From Microbacterium arborescens (GTDB lineage Bacteria; Actinomycetota; Actinomycetes; Actinomycetales; Microbacteriaceae): a stretch of DNA of 64,000 bases. The position numbers and the translations under genes are program-made. Positions 50,305 through 59,577 of this stretch are shown here, piece after piece. Position 1 is the stretch's first letter; each line of letters begins with the position of its first letter. Location: assembly GCA_003339645.1 (NCBI GenBank), contig QNUV01000021.1:124001-188000 (forward strand). Reading direction: 5' to 3'. A model generated the notes under the pieces. It saw nothing but the letters and a program-made list of their open reading frames with translations, was not told where the DNA came from and did not search any database.

Positions 50305-51803
50305 AGTCCGCGGGCCAGGCGGTAGTAGGCCTGGTTCCAGCGGAGCTCCTTCTGGAATCCTCGCACCGTCGTGTCATCGTCGATGACCACGAGCTCCGTG
50401 CCGGCGATCTCGGCGAAGTCCCGGAACACCTCGATGCCGACGGCCGTCGTCATGACGGTGTGGTGTGCGGCACCGGCGGCGAGCCAGCACGCGGCCGACG
50501 TGGCGAAGTCGGGTGCCGGCTTCCAGATCGCCCGGCCCACCGGCAGCTTCGGCAGGTCGGGAGCCTCGACGTTCTCGACCACGTTCGCCGTTAGGCGGAA
50601 GCGGTCGCGCATGTCGCTCATCGCCACGACGAGGGCGGGACCCGGATCCGCGGTGAAGACCAGGCGCACGGGGTCGTCCTTGCCGCCGATGCCGAGGGGG
50701 TGGATCTCCAGGCGCGGCTTCGCGGTCGTCAGCGACGGCGAGACCTCGAGCATGTGTGCGCCGAGGATGCGCTCCGAGCCGGGAACGAGGTCGTAGGTGT
50801 AGTCCTCCATGAGGCTCGCCCCGCCGGGCAGGCCCGCACCCATCACGTTGGCGACGCGCACGAGGATCGCGGTCTTCCAGTCGCCCTCGGCGCCGAAGCC
50901 GTAGCCCTCGGCCATGAGGCGCTGCACGGCGAGGCCCGGCAGCTGCGTGAGCTCGCCGAGGTCTTCGAACGAGGTCGTGAAGGCTCCGAACCCGCCGGCC
51001 TCGAGGAACGAGCGCAGCCCGATCTCGATCGCCGCGCCGTCGCGCAGCGACTGATGGCGCTCAGCCCCGGGGAGAAGCTCCTCGGCGACGTCGTACTGCG
51101 CGAGGTACACCTCGACGAGCGCGTCGATGTCGGCGTCGGAGGCCGCGGCGACGGCATCCGCCAGCTCGTTCACGCCCCACGTGTTCACCTGGACGCCGAA
51201 CTGCAGCTCTGCCTCGGTCTTGTCGCCCTCGGTCACGGCGACGTAGCGCATGTTGTCGCCGAAGCGCGCGAGCTTGAGCGTGCGGGCGGCCTGCCACCCG
51301 GCCGCGGCGCGCTGCCAGTCCTCGATCTGACGCGTGACCTCGGGGTTCGAGACGTGCCCGACGACGGTCTTGCGCGAGACGCCGAGGCGGGTCTGGATGT
51401 AGCCGAACTCGCGGTCGCCGTGGGCGGCCTGATTGAGGTTCATGAAGTCGAAGTCGATGTCGGCCCACGGCAGCTCCACGTTGGCCTGCGTGTGCAGGTG
51501 CAGCAGCGGCTTGCGGAGCGCGTCGAGGCCCGTGATCCACATCTTCGCCGGGCTGAAGGTGTGCATCCACGCGATGACGCCGATCACCGAGTCGTCGGCG
51601 TTCGCGTCGAGGGCGAGTCGGCGGATCGACTCGGAGTCCTTGAGCACCGGCTTCCATTCGACGCGGACCGGCAGTCCGGCGAGGCCGGCGACGACCTGTT
51701 GCGACTGCTCGGCGACCTGGCGCAGGGTCTCCTCGCCGTAGAGGTTCTGGCTGCCCGTCACGAACCAGACGGTGTACTGCTCGAGAGAGGTGGAGAGGGT
51801 CAT
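50301..51803 (-). CDS. araA: L-arabinose isomerase
   Basis: Converts L-arabinose to L-ribulose with Mn2+. The 500-residue length and motifs are standard: [15 protein letters not shown] at the start, [12 protein letters not shown] near residue 80, metal Glu in [13 protein letters not shown] and [10 protein letters not shown], and metal His in [17 protein letters not shown] precedes the ATG. The gene follows araB after 28 bases with no araD between, and overlaps the epimerase by four bases. The operon is preceded by a LacI-type operator at 53480-53493. Confidence 0.96.
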   Translation of the reverse strand: MTLSTSLEQYTVWFVTGSQNLYGEETLRQVAEQSQQVVAGLAGLPVRVEWKPVLKDSESIRRLALDANADDSVIGVIAWMHTFSPAKMWITGLDALRKPLLHLHTQANVELPWADIDFDFMNLNQAAHGDREFGYIQTRLGVSRKTVVGHVSNPEVTRQIEDWQRAAAGWQAARTLKLARFGDNMRYVAVTEGDKTEAELQFGVQVNTWGVNELADAVAAASDADIDALVEVYLAQYDVAEELLPGAERHQSLRDGAAIEIGLRSFLEAGGFGAFTTSFEDLGELTQLPGLAVQRLMAEGYGFGAEGDWKTAILVRVANVMGAGLPGGASLMEDYTYDLVPGSERILGAHMLEVSPSLTTAKPRLEIHPLGIGGKDDPVRLVFTADPGPALVVAMSDMRDRFRLTANVVENVEAPDLPKLPVGRAIWKPAPDFATSAACWLAAGAAHHTVMTTAVGIEVFRDFAEIAGTELVVIDDDTTVRGFQKELRWNQAYYRLARGL

Positions 51804-51831
51804 TGTTCTTCTTCCGGTGAGGTCGGACGGG

Positions 51832-53445
51832 TCAGGACAAGGCGGCGACGGCGGCGCGCTCGACGGCGAGCCCCGCGTCGTAACGATCGAGGTAGGCGGC
51901 GAAGCCGGCGGCATCCGCTGCGTCGGGCTCGGCGACGTCGACCGACGCCGACGCGAAGACGCGCTCGCGGAGGTAGGCGTCGAGATCGAGGCCGTCGCCG
52001 TGGCGCAGATAGTCGGCGAGCACGGCGATGCCCCAGGCCCCACCCTCCGAGGCGGTGTCACCGACGGCGACCGGGGCTCCGAGGGCCGCTGCGAGGAACC
52101 GCTGGGCGACCCCGGCGGTGCGGAACATGCCGCCGTGGGCGAACATCCGGTCGAGCTGCACCCCCTCGCGGTCGAGAACGCGCATGCCGAGCGCGAGCGT
52201 GCCGAACACGCCGTAGAGCTGCGCCCGGATCGCGTTGGCGAGCGTGAACCGACTGTCGGGGGTGCGCACGAACAGCGGACGACCCTCCTCAGTGCCGGCG
52301 ATGGGCTCGCCCGCGAGGTGGTTGTAGGCCAGCAGGCCGCCGGCGTCGGGGTCGCCCGTGAGCGCTTCGCGGAACAGGGTGTCGTACACCGCGTCGGCGT
52401 CGAGCGCCGATCCCGACGCCGCAGCGAACCGCTCGAACATGCCCACCCAGGCCGCGAGCTCGCTCGCCCCGTTGTTGCAGTGGACCATCGCGACGAGGTC
52501 GCCCGCGGGGGTCGTGACGACGTCGATCTCGTGGTGCGTGCTCTGCAGCGGGCGCTCGAGCACGACCATCGCGAAGATGCTCGTGCCGGCGCTGACGTTG
52601 CCGGTGCGGGGCGCGACGGCCTCGGTGGCGACCATGCCGGTGCCCGCATCGCCCTCGGGCGGGCAGAACGGGATGCCGGGGCGCAGCGCTCCCGACGGGT
52701 CCAGCAGCGCGGCACCGGCGACGGTGAGGGAGCCTGCGGCTTGACCTGCGACACGGACCTCCGGCAGCAGGGCGCGGAGATCCGCCGGGAGTCGCCCGGC
52801 GGTGTGCGCGTCGAAGAGGTCGACGCGGCGCTGGTCGTAGTCACGGGTGACCGGGTCGATCGGGAACATCCCCGACGCGTCGCCGACCCCGAGGACCTTC
52901 TCACCGGTCAGGCTCGCGTGCACGTAGCCGGCGAGGGTCGTCATGTGACGGATGTCGGCGACGTGCGCCTCGCCGTCGAGCACGGCCTGATGCAGATGGG
53001 CGATCGACCACCGCAGCGGGATGTTGATGCCGAGCAGCTCGGTGAGCTCGGCCGCGGCCGCGCCCGTGCTCGTGTTCCGCCACGTGCGGAACGGCACGAG
53101 CAGCTCGTCGTGGGCGTCGAACGCGAGATAGCCGTGCATCATCGCCGAGACGCCGATCGCGCCGAAGGTCTCGGGCACGACGCCGTACTGGGACTCGACC
53201 GAGGCGGCGAGGTCGGCGTAGGCCGCCTGCACGCCCGACCAGACGTCGTCGAGGGCATACGTCCAGCGGCGCTCCTCGAAACGGTTCTCCCACGCGTGCG
53301 ACCCGGTCGCGAGGACCCGGGTCGGGTCCGACCCGACGAGGCATGCCTTGATGCGGGTCGAGCCGAATTCGATGCCCAGGCTCGTGCGACCGGCGAGGAT
53401 GTCGTCGCGCTCGGCGGATCGGTCGCGCGTGGCGGTGTGGGTCAC
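51832..53445 (-). CDS. araB: L-ribulokinase (FGGY family carbohydrate kinase)
   Basis: Phosphorylates L-ribulose. A 537-residue FGGY kinase: N-terminal [16 protein letters not shown], the phosphate motif [10 protein letters not shown] and the C-terminal [19 protein letters not shown] with ASEGGAWG. The pairing with araA defines the substrate; by sequence alone xylulokinase would also fit. GTG at 53445 is preferred over an ATG four codons earlier because GGAGG sits exactly five bases before it. No araD lies in the window, so ribulose-5-phosphate epimerase must be elsewhere. Confidence 0.9.
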   Translation of the reverse strand: MTHTATRDRSAERDDILAGRTSLGIEFGSTRIKACLVGSDPTRVLATGSHAWENRFEERRWTYALDDVWSGVQAAYADLAASVESQYGVVPETFGAIGVSAMMHGYLAFDAHDELLVPFRTWRNTSTGAAAAELTELLGINIPLRWSIAHLHQAVLDGEAHVADIRHMTTLAGYVHASLTGEKVLGVGDASGMFPIDPVTRDYDQRRVDLFDAHTAGRLPADLRALLPEVRVAGQAAGSLTVAGAALLDPSGALRPGIPFCPPEGDAGTGMVATEAVAPRTGNVSAGTSIFAMVVLERPLQSTHHEIDVVTTPAGDLVAMVHCNNGASELAAWVGMFERFAAASGSALDADAVYDTLFREALTGDPDAGGLLAYNHLAGEPIAGTEEGRPLFVRTPDSRFTLANAIRAQLYGVFGTLALGMRVLDREGVQLDRMFAHGGMFRTAGVAQRFLAAALGAPVAVGDTASEGGAWGIAVLADYLRHGDGLDLDAYLRERVFASASVDVAEPDAADAAGFAAYLDRYDAGLAVERAAVAALS

Positions 53446-53479
53446 GGATGCCTCCATTGGTCGTGCCGCGGTGTGAACA

Positions 53480-53493
53480 TGTTACCGGTAACA
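53480..53493. promoter_or_regulatory. LacI-type operator of the arabinose operon
   Basis: TGTTACCGGTAACA is a perfect 14-base palindrome, 35 bases upstream of araB. On the minus strand TAACAT, the likely -10 box, begins inside it, so a bound repressor would block transcription. Confidence 0.8.
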
Positions 53494-53531
53494 ACCTCAC
53501 GACGCGAGCCTGAACGGCAGGCTCATCGACC

Positions 53532-54545
53532 TCAGACCGGGCGAGTCGAGTCGCGCACCACGAGCCGGGGCGGTTCCGGACCGGTGGCAGAGTCCGCGCC
53601 CAGCAGGATCCGGACGCACCGCTGCGCCTCGCCCGCGATATCGAGACGGACCGTAGTGAGGGCGGGCCGGTAGAAGGCCGCATCCGGGTGGTCGTCGAAG
53701 CCGACCACGCTGACGTCCGCGGGAACGTCCACACCCCGTGAAGCGAGTCCGGAGACCAGGCCGAGCGCCATCTGATCGTTCGCGACGACGATCGCGGTCG
53801 GCCCGCCCGCCTCGCCGACCGCGGCGGCGATCTCGGGGGCCAGCGCCGCCCCCGATGCCGCGGACCAGTCGCCGCGCCAGCGACCGGCGAGCTGCAGTCC
53901 CCGTCGCGCGAGCGCAGACTCGGCACCGGTGTCGCGAGCGACGGCCTCGAGCCAGGCGGCCGGGCCCGACAGCTGAGCGATGCGGCGGTGCCCGGCGTCC
54001 AGCAGATGATCGACGGCGAGCGCCGCTCCCTCGGCGCCGCGGTCGCCGTCAGCCGGCGTGCCGGCTCCCCCGACCCGCGAGTGCAGCGGCACCACCGGGA
54101 CCCCGGGGGATGCCGCCGCCAGCGCTTCGAGCGCCGCCGTATGGGGCGCCACGACGACGATCCCGTCCACCCCCTGGGCGAGAAGATGGTCGGCGGCGGC
54201 CGTGACGCTGGCGGCATCCGCGCCGTCGGCGTAGGCCGTGGCGATCCACCGGCCGGCCGACCGCGCCGCGCGTTCGAGAGCCCCGATGCCCGCGGCGGGC
54301 CCGTACAGATCGGTGTCGGACGCGACGACCCCGATCGTCCGCGTCGTCGCGGTGCCGAGCGCACGCGCCGCATTGTTGACGCGATAGCCGAGCTCGGCCA
54401 TCGCCGCGACCACGCGTTCCCGCGTCTCGGGCCGGATGTGAGGGTGGTCGTTGATGACGCGCGAGACCGTCTGCGTCGACACGCCCGCGGCGGCCGCGAC
54501 ATCCCGCACGCCCACTCGCGCCCGCCCGGGCATCGCTTCGCTCAC
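53532..54545 (-). CDS. LacI family transcriptional regulator
   Basis: A 337-residue repressor with an N-terminal helix-turn-helix (VRDVAAAAGVSTQTVSRVINDHPHIRPETRERV) and a periplasmic-binding-protein-like sugar domain (RTIGVVASDTDLYG, then DGIVVVAPH, VVANDQMALGLV and VGFDDHPDAAFY). It is transcribed in the same direction as araB and sits just before its operator, so it is the likely arabinose-responsive regulator. The GTG start follows TAGCCT by six bases (leaderless). Confidence 0.92.
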   Translation of the reverse strand: MSEAMPGRARVGVRDVAAAAGVSTQTVSRVINDHPHIRPETRERVVAAMAELGYRVNNAARALGTATTRTIGVVASDTDLYGPAAGIGALERAARSAGRWIATAYADGADAASVTAAADHLLAQGVDGIVVVAPHTAALEALAAASPGVPVVPLHSRVGGAGTPADGDRGAEGAALAVDHLLDAGHRRIAQLSGPAAWLEAVARDTGAESALARRGLQLAGRWRGDWSAASGAALAPEIAAAVGEAGGPTAIVVANDQMALGLVSGLASRGVDVPADVSVVGFDDHPDAAFYRPALTTVRLDIAGEAQRCVRILLGADSATGPEPPRLVVRDSTRPV

Positions 54546-54567
54546 TGCGCCAGGCTAGCGGGCACGC

Positions 54568-54606
54568 CGAAGGGCGGCACCGGCCGAGGCCGCGTGCCGC
54601 CCTTCG
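54568..54606. terminator. Palindrome between LacI gene and secreted repeat protein gene
   Basis: CGAAGGGCGGCAC (54568-54580) and GTGCCGCCCTTCG (54594-54606) form a perfect 13-base stem. It lies 28 bases after the stop of the secreted protein gene on the minus strand and 23 bases upstream of the LacI start. Confidence 0.6.
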
Positions 54607-54634
54607 AAAACTCTCGGTCGGATGCGATCCGGGA

Positions 54635-55264
54635 TCAGCGGTCGCCGAGGATGCCACCCACGAGGTCGTCGACGTCGGAGGTCACGTCCGAGGTGATGCC
54701 ACCGACGAGGTTGTCGACGGTGCTGCCGATTCCGCTCGTGACGTCGCCCGTGCCGACGTCGCCCGTGCTGACGTCACCCGTGCCGACGTCCGTGCCGTTG
54801 CCGAGGTCGGTGTCGGTCTGGTTGCCGTTGCCGACCTCGTTGCCGTTGCCGGTCTCGTTGCCGTTACCGGTCTCGTTGCCCGAGACGATGGGGGCGTCGA
54901 CCGGGGCGTCCACGGCAGTGTCGTTGCCCGACGCGATCGGGGTGTCGTTGCCCGACAGCAGCGCGCCGTTGCCCACATCGCTGATCAGCGGACCGTTGAT
55001 GAGGCCGCCCTCGAGCCCGAGGTTGCCGACGTTGGCGTTCTCGCCCACGCCGTTGCCGTTGGCCTCGAGGACGCCGTCGATCCACGTCGACAGCGCGTCG
55101 AACGACGATGCGACGTCCGTGGTGGTGGTCGTGTCGGTGGTGGACGAGTCGACTGCGGTGGTGTCGTCAGCCGACGCGGGCAGGGCGAATCCGGCGGTGG
55201 CGATCGCGGCGGCACCCAGGCCCGCCGTGCCGAAGATTGCTGCTCGCTTCAGGTTCGTACGCAT
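54635..55264 (-). CDS. Secreted Asn/Gly/Asp-repeat protein
   Basis: A 209-residue exported protein with a signal peptide (residues 1-39, cut after ASA). The mature part is almost free of basic residues and is dominated by short repeats: GNETGNGNETGNGNEVGNGN near 135-155 and DVGTGDVSTGDVGTGDV near 165-185, then VDNLVGGITSDVTSDVDDLVGGI at the end. No family is recognised; such low-complexity proteins often lie on the cell surface. GGAAGGAAGAG precedes the ATG. An inverted repeat (55280-55304) sits in the leader. Confidence 0.75.
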   Translation of the reverse strand: MRTNLKRAAIFGTAGLGAAAIATAGFALPASADDTTAVDSSTTDTTTTTDVASSFDALSTWIDGVLEANGNGVGENANVGNLGLEGGLINGPLISDVGNGALLSGNDTPIASGNDTAVDAPVDAPIVSGNETGNGNETGNGNEVGNGNQTDTDLGNGTDVGTGDVSTGDVGTGDVTSGIGSTVDNLVGGITSDVTSDVDDLVGGILGDR

Positions 55265-55279
55265 GTCTCTTCCTTCCGT

Positions 55280-55304
55280 CACGTGCGCTGGATTGCGGCA
55301 CGTG
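55280..55304. promoter_or_regulatory. Inverted repeat upstream of the secreted repeat protein
   Basis: CACGTGC (55280-55286) and GCACGTG (55298-55304) are perfect seven-base arms with an 11-base spacer, starting 16 bases before the ATG of the gene on the minus strand. It may be an operator or a leader hairpin. The rest of this 202-base gap shows only the TAGGCT box of the rightward gene. Confidence 0.5.
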
Positions 55305-55466
55305 GGGCTATCCGGGACGAGCCCGGATGCGGATTGGACACCTCGAGCGAAAACCGTGCATCCGCCACCGTTTGGAGCGCCGGCCATCCGCGCCCTCATG
55401 CGGATCGCGGCGGTTTCCTGGCAGTCGCCTGAGAGCGCGGCATCCGGCCCGCGTAGGCTCTGCGTC

Positions 55467-56102
55467 ATGCGTGCAGAGCTCGCCGATCGCCGTGACACGA
55501 CCTGGGAGGATCTCGGACCGAGATTCCGGGTGTTCGTCTACCCCGGCGACGCGAAAGACACGCGGATCATCGACATCGTCGACGTCTCGATCGACACCGT
55601 CTTCCGCGAGATGCGCATCTTCTCCGACGACGACCGCCACCTCTGGTCGGTCGCTCTGGTCCGCGGGGAGGGAGCGCAACGGGGTCTGGTCTGGCTGTCG
55701 GGGTACGACTACGACGACACCCCGACCGACGGCGTCGAATGGCAACGTCGTCGCGAGATGCAGGATCGCTACCTGATGGCGCGTTCCCGTCGCGGCGAGC
55801 CGCTCGTGCTCCCCGACGGACGGCGCGTCATCCGCATGTTCTCGGGATGGGCCTCGAGCCCGCTGTGGGAGAGCTTCACGGACGAGTACGTCGTCGACCC
55901 GCGCAGTCTCGGGATCAGCGATGACCTGACCCGGGATCTCCTCGCCTGGGACGGCGCGATCCAGGACGCGGGACCCGACGGCCCGGTCCCCGCCGACTCG
56001 TTCGAGACCGGCCTGGCGATCTGGCGCCGCCTGCGCGACGAGCTCGCCCCCATCGCGGAGGTCCGCCCCGATTTCTGGGCTACCGGGCAAGTGCTCGGCT
56101 GA
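55467..56102 (+). CDS. Hypothetical protein
   Basis: A 211-residue soluble protein with no recognised domain. It begins MRAELADRRDTTWEDLGPRF, has mixed alpha/beta composition with aromatic-rich stretches (IRMFSGWASSPLWESFTDEY) and no signal peptide. TAGGCT (55454-55459) is seven bases before the ATG, so it is leaderless, which supports both the start and the reality of the gene. It converges with the PadR gene, two bases apart. Confidence 0.72.
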   Translation: MRAELADRRDTTWEDLGPRFRVFVYPGDAKDTRIIDIVDVSIDTVFREMRIFSDDDRHLWSVALVRGEGAQRGLVWLSGYDYDDTPTDGVEWQRRREMQDRYLMARSRRGEPLVLPDGRRVIRMFSGWASSPLWESFTDEYVVDPRSLGISDDLTRDLLAWDGAIQDAGPDGPVPADSFETGLAIWRRLRDELAPIAEVRPDFWATGQVLG

Positions 56103-56104
56103 GC

Positions 56105-56692
56105 TCAGGCTTTGACCGGCCGCCCGCGCTTGGGCTTCTCCGTCGACAGCTCGATCGCCATCGCGCGGCCGGGATGCTGCGCGAGGCGCTGCTCGGTGTG
56201 ATCGAGCCAGCGCACCTCGGCCTCGGCCGCGAAGATCATCGAGTCGACCACGAGCGACCAGGCGAGCTCCTCGGGACCGTCGGGGTTCGCTCCGGCGTAC
56301 TCGCCGCTGCGGAGCTCCTGCAGTTGCGCGAGCGAGGCGCGCCGCTGCGCCTGGATGACCTCGTTCACATCGATGCCCGGCAGGGTCGCGGCCACCGCGA
56401 GCTTGATCGCGAGCTCATCCCGTGTGCCCGCCGGCCGTTCGACGGGCGACCCCAGCCATGACGCGACCTCGGCGCGCCCGGCATCCGTGATATGCCAGTA
56501 GACGTGGCCCTGCCCGTCGACCGACCCCTTCTCGACGAGACCGTCCCGCTCGAGCCGGTCGAGGGTGTTGTAGATCTGGCCCACGTTCAGCGGCCACGTC
56601 GACCCGGTCCGACGGTCGAACTCCGCCCGCAGCTGATAGCCATAGCAGGGGCCCTGATCGAGGATCGCCAGAAGGCTGAGTCGAACCGACAC
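56105..56692 (-). CDS. PadR family transcriptional regulator
   Basis: A 195-residue winged-helix regulator. The PadR domain (residues 1-80) has LSLLAILDQGPCYGYQLRAEF, VGQIYNTLDRLERDGLVEKG and VYWHITDAGRAEVASWL, followed by the Vir_act_alpha_C-like helical dimerisation part. GTG at 56692 follows AAAGGA. Two palindromes (56706-56718 and 56736-56747) lie just upstream and probably bind PadR itself. The gene is downstream of a FUSC-type exporter, which may be its target. Confidence 0.9.
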   Translation of the reverse strand: MSVRLSLLAILDQGPCYGYQLRAEFDRRTGSTWPLNVGQIYNTLDRLERDGLVEKGSVDGQGHVYWHITDAGRAEVASWLGSPVERPAGTRDELAIKLAVAATLPGIDVNEVIQAQRRASLAQLQELRSGEYAGANPDGPEELAWSLVVDSMIFAAEAEVRWLDHTEQRLAQHPGRAMAIELSTEKPKRGRPVKA

Positions 56693-56705
56693 GGTCGTCC
56701 TTTCG

Positions 56706-56748
56706 CATACCGGGTATGTAGTTTGCGAGTATATGCATACCGGGTATC
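56706..56748. promoter_or_regulatory. Paired PadR operators
   Basis: ATACCGGGTAT occurs at 56707-56717 and 56737-56747, exactly 30 bases apart, so both sites lie on nearly the same DNA face. The first extends to a 13-base palindrome (CATACCGGGTATG). They flank a TATACT -10-like box on the minus strand, fitting self-repression by the PadR protein. Confidence 0.65.
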
Positions 56749-56755
56749 GAGGGGA

Positions 56756-57832
56756 CTATCGCCGCGGGCCCACCACGATCACGCTGCTGAGGATGCCGAG
56801 TCCGACACCCACCGCGGTGTCGACGACGCGCTCGACCGCCAGCTCCGGGCCGCCGGCTCCCGCCGCGCTCAGGATGAGGAGCACCAGCGGGGTGATGAAG
56901 ACGAGCGCGAGCGCGTAGTGGCGGACGACGACGAGCTCGATGATGAACTGCAGCGCCCCAAGCACGAGACCGAGCACGACGCCGCCGAGCGGCACGACGC
57001 TGATGGCGAGGAACACGGCCGCCCCCGCCGCGGTGCCGAGCGCGCGGTGGATGCCGCGCGACAGCGCGACGCGGCGACTCGCGCTGACTCCGAGGACGGC
57101 GATCCCCGCCCCGACGATCCAGTAGGCGCGCTCGGGATCGACGAGCAGCGCGATCGCCGTGCCGACGACCGCGACCGTCGCCGTTCGCACGACGAGGGTC
57201 CGCGTCGTCGCCTCGCCCCCGGCCGCGGGGAAGAGCGAGCGCATCGACCGAGGCTTCGCGCCGCGGTGCGAGCGCCGCACGAGAGGTGCCGCCGTGACCA
57301 GCCATGCGAACAGCAGCGACGCCGCGAGGACACCGAGATACAGCGCCGGGTTCACCGCGTGCGACGACTGCGGCGCCGTGACGTGCGCCGACAGGCCGTA
57401 GATGAGCACGGCGAACAGCGGGCCCGGCGGACCGACCGAGCGGCCGAAGACCAGAACGGATGCCGCGACGGCCACCACGATGAGGCCGATGGCCACCGCG
57501 ACAGCGCCGACGGCCGCCGCCGCGACCCCGAGCGCCGCACACGACCACAGCACCGCCGCGACGATGGGGACGAAGCGCAGGCGCTCGCGCGGCGAGAGAC
57601 GGCCACCGTACAGCGTCGCGAACGCTCCGGTCGCGGCGAGCAGCGCGATGTTCTCGAGCCCCAGCGCGGAGAGGACGACCACGGGCAGCGCCATCGCGAG
57701 CGCAGCCTGGAGACCGAGGTGCCATCGCGGTCCCGGCGACGGCCCGAATCGCGTCAGGCTGCGCCCCAGCTCCCCCACCTCACGCCGCCACCGGCCGGAA
57801 CTGTCGGGGGGCGGTTCGAGCGAAAGCGGCAT
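56756..57832 (-). CDS. FUSC family membrane protein
   Basis: A 358-residue protein made of two blocks of about five or six helices with a basic linker (residues 180-210), the layout of FUSC/aromatic-acid exporters. Landmarks: LGLQAALAMALPVVVLSALG at the start of helix 1, LFAVLIYGLSAHVTAPQ, and YWIVGAGIAVLGVSASRRVALSRGIHRALGTAAGAA, the usual second-half signature. The start is taken as the ATG at 57832. The PadR gene follows after 63 bases with its own operators. Confidence 0.82.
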   Translation of the reverse strand: MPLSLEPPPDSSGRWRREVGELGRSLTRFGPSPGPRWHLGLQAALAMALPVVVLSALGLENIALLAATGAFATLYGGRLSPRERLRFVPIVAAVLWSCAALGVAAAAVGAVAVAIGLIVVAVAASVLVFGRSVGPPGPLFAVLIYGLSAHVTAPQSSHAVNPALYLGVLAASLLFAWLVTAAPLVRRSHRGAKPRSMRSLFPAAGGEATTRTLVVRTATVAVVGTAIALLVDPERAYWIVGAGIAVLGVSASRRVALSRGIHRALGTAAGAAVFLAISVVPLGGVVLGLVLGALQFIIELVVVRHYALALVFITPLVLLILSAAGAGGPELAVERVVDTAVGVGLGILSSVIVVGPRR

Positions 57833-57899
57833 TACTCCATTGTCCCGCGAGAACGCCGACGTCTGCGCGCCGGCACGTACTCTGGAGGCGGAGAACGAC

Positions 57900-58400
57900 A
57901 TGAGCGACGATTCCCCCGCATCCTCGACGCCCCAGACGCCGGTGCCCGGCCCTCGTGAACGCGCGGCCTACATCGAGACGGCGATTCAGCAGGCCATCCG
58001 CCGCGGCGACTTCGACGATCTGCCGGGAGCGGGCAAGCCCATCGCCGATCTCGGCCCGAACCACGATCCCGACTGGTGGATCAAGCGGAAGATCCGCGAG
58101 GAGCAGCTCACCGGGCTCGGCCCGCCGGCGCTGACCCTGCGGATCGAGCACGCCGAGTTCGACGCCCGTGTCGACGCTCTCAACCGCGAGGACGATGTGC
58201 GCGAGTACGTCGCCGACTTCAACCGGCGCGTCGTCGAGGCCCGCCGGCAGCTGCAGGGCGGGCCGCCCGTGGTCACACCGACGCACGACGTCGAGGCCGA
58301 GGTCGCCGCCTGGCGTCAGCGTCGCGCGGATGCCGCGGCGGCGGCATCCGCAGCCCCGCCGGCCGAACCGCGACGCCGCCGGCGGCTGTTCCGACGCTGA
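57900..58400 (+). CDS. DUF1992 (DnaJ-subfamily-C-28-like) protein
   Basis: A 166-residue cytoplasmic protein. The family core is AYIETAIQQAIRRGDFDDLPGAGKPIADL (about residues 22-50) followed by DPDWWIKRKIREEQLTGLGP. The C-terminal part is helical and ends in a basic cluster (PRRRRRLFRR). The family has no assigned enzyme function. The ATG at 57900 is preceded by GGAGGCGGAG and, farther up, TACTCT. It converges with the gamma-synthase gene. Confidence 0.88.
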   Translation: MSDDSPASSTPQTPVPGPRERAAYIETAIQQAIRRGDFDDLPGAGKPIADLGPNHDPDWWIKRKIREEQLTGLGPPALTLRIEHAEFDARVDALNREDDVREYVADFNRRVVEARRQLQGGPPVVTPTHDVEAEVAAWRQRRADAAAAASAAPPAEPRRRRRLFRR

Positions 58401-58422
58401 GCGGCCCGCCGGCGAGACGAGG

Positions 58423-59577
58423 TCAGCGCAGCGCCTGCTCCACGTCGGCCAGCAGATCGTCCACCGACTCGATGCCCACGGAGAGCCGCACCACCTCGAC
58501 CGGCACGGCGGCCTCCGTGCCGCGGACCGAAGCGTGCGTCATCGCATCGGGATAGTTCACCAGCGACTCCACGCCGCCGAGCGATTCGGCGAGCTGGAAC
58601 AGGCGCGTCGACTCGGCGAAGCGACGCGCCGCCTCGCCGGACTCGAGCGCGAGCGAGAGCATGCCCCCGAAGCGGGTCATCTGCGACGCGGCCAGCTCGT
58701 GCCCGGGGTGCGAGGCGAGCCCGGGGTAGAACACGCGGGCGACGCGATCGTGTCGCTCCAGGAACGCGGCGATGGCCCCGGCGTTCTCGCTGTGGCGCTG
58801 CATGCGGACATCGAGCGTCTTGATCCCGCGCGTCGTGAGCCAGGCATCCATCGGTCCCGACACCGCTCCCGCGGCGTACTGCAGGAAGCCGATCTTCTCG
58901 GCGAGCGCATCGTCGTCGAGCACGAGCGCGCCGCCGACGACATCCGAGTGTCCGCCGAGGTACTTCGTCGTGGAGTGCACGACGACATCGGCGCCGAGCT
59001 CGAGGGGCCGCTGGAGCGCCGGGGTCGCGAAGGTGTTGTCGACGACGACGAGCGAGCCGGCCTCGTGTCCGATGGCCGCCAGGCCCGCGATGTCGGTGAT
59101 GCGCAGCAACGGGTTCGACGGTGTCTCCACCCACAGCACGCGCGGCGCGCGCTCGGCGACCGCAGCCCGCACGGCGGGGAGGTCGCTCATGTCGACGACC
59201 CGCAGCTTCACACCCCACGGAGCCAGGACACGGGCGATGAGACGGTGCGTTCCCCCGTAGACGTCGTTGCCGAGAAGCACCTCGTCACCGGGCGTCAGCG
59301 CGGCGCGCAGCAGCACGTCCTCGGCGGCCAGCCCCGAGGCGAACGAGAAGCCGTGCGCCCCGCCCTCGAGCGCGGCGAGCTGCACCTGGAGCGCCGTGCG
59401 GGTCGGGTTTCCCGAGCGACCGTACTCGTAGCCGCCGCGGAGGCCGCCGATGCCGTCCTGCGCGAACGTCGTCGAGAAGTGGACGGGCGGGATGACCGCT
59501 CCGGTGGTGGGGTCGAACTCCTGGCCGGCGTGAACGGCGAGGCTCGCGAGGCCGCGGGCGGAATCGTGCGTGCTCAT
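58423..59577 (-). CDS. Cystathionine gamma-synthase/gamma-lyase (PLP-dependent)
   Basis: A 384-residue Cys/Met-metabolism PLP enzyme. The PLP lysine is in VVVHSTTKYLGGHSD near residue 195, with YEYGRSGNPTRTALQ and the SFASGLAA loop as other family marks. Sequence alone does not separate synthase (MetB) from lyase (MccB/CTH). The gene overlaps the beta-synthase gene by four bases (ATGA), and the operon leader encodes a Cys-rich peptide, so a lyase role giving cysteine is favoured. Confidence 0.88.
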   Translation of the reverse strand: MSTHDSARGLASLAVHAGQEFDPTTGAVIPPVHFSTTFAQDGIGGLRGGYEYGRSGNPTRTALQVQLAALEGGAHGFSFASGLAAEDVLLRAALTPGDEVLLGNDVYGGTHRLIARVLAPWGVKLRVVDMSDLPAVRAAVAERAPRVLWVETPSNPLLRITDIAGLAAIGHEAGSLVVVDNTFATPALQRPLELGADVVVHSTTKYLGGHSDVVGGALVLDDDALAEKIGFLQYAAGAVSGPMDAWLTTRGIKTLDVRMQRHSENAGAIAAFLERHDRVARVFYPGLASHPGHELAASQMTRFGGMLSLALESGEAARRFAESTRLFQLAESLGGVESLVNYPDAMTHASVRGTEAAVPVEVVRLSVGIESVDDLLADVEQALR

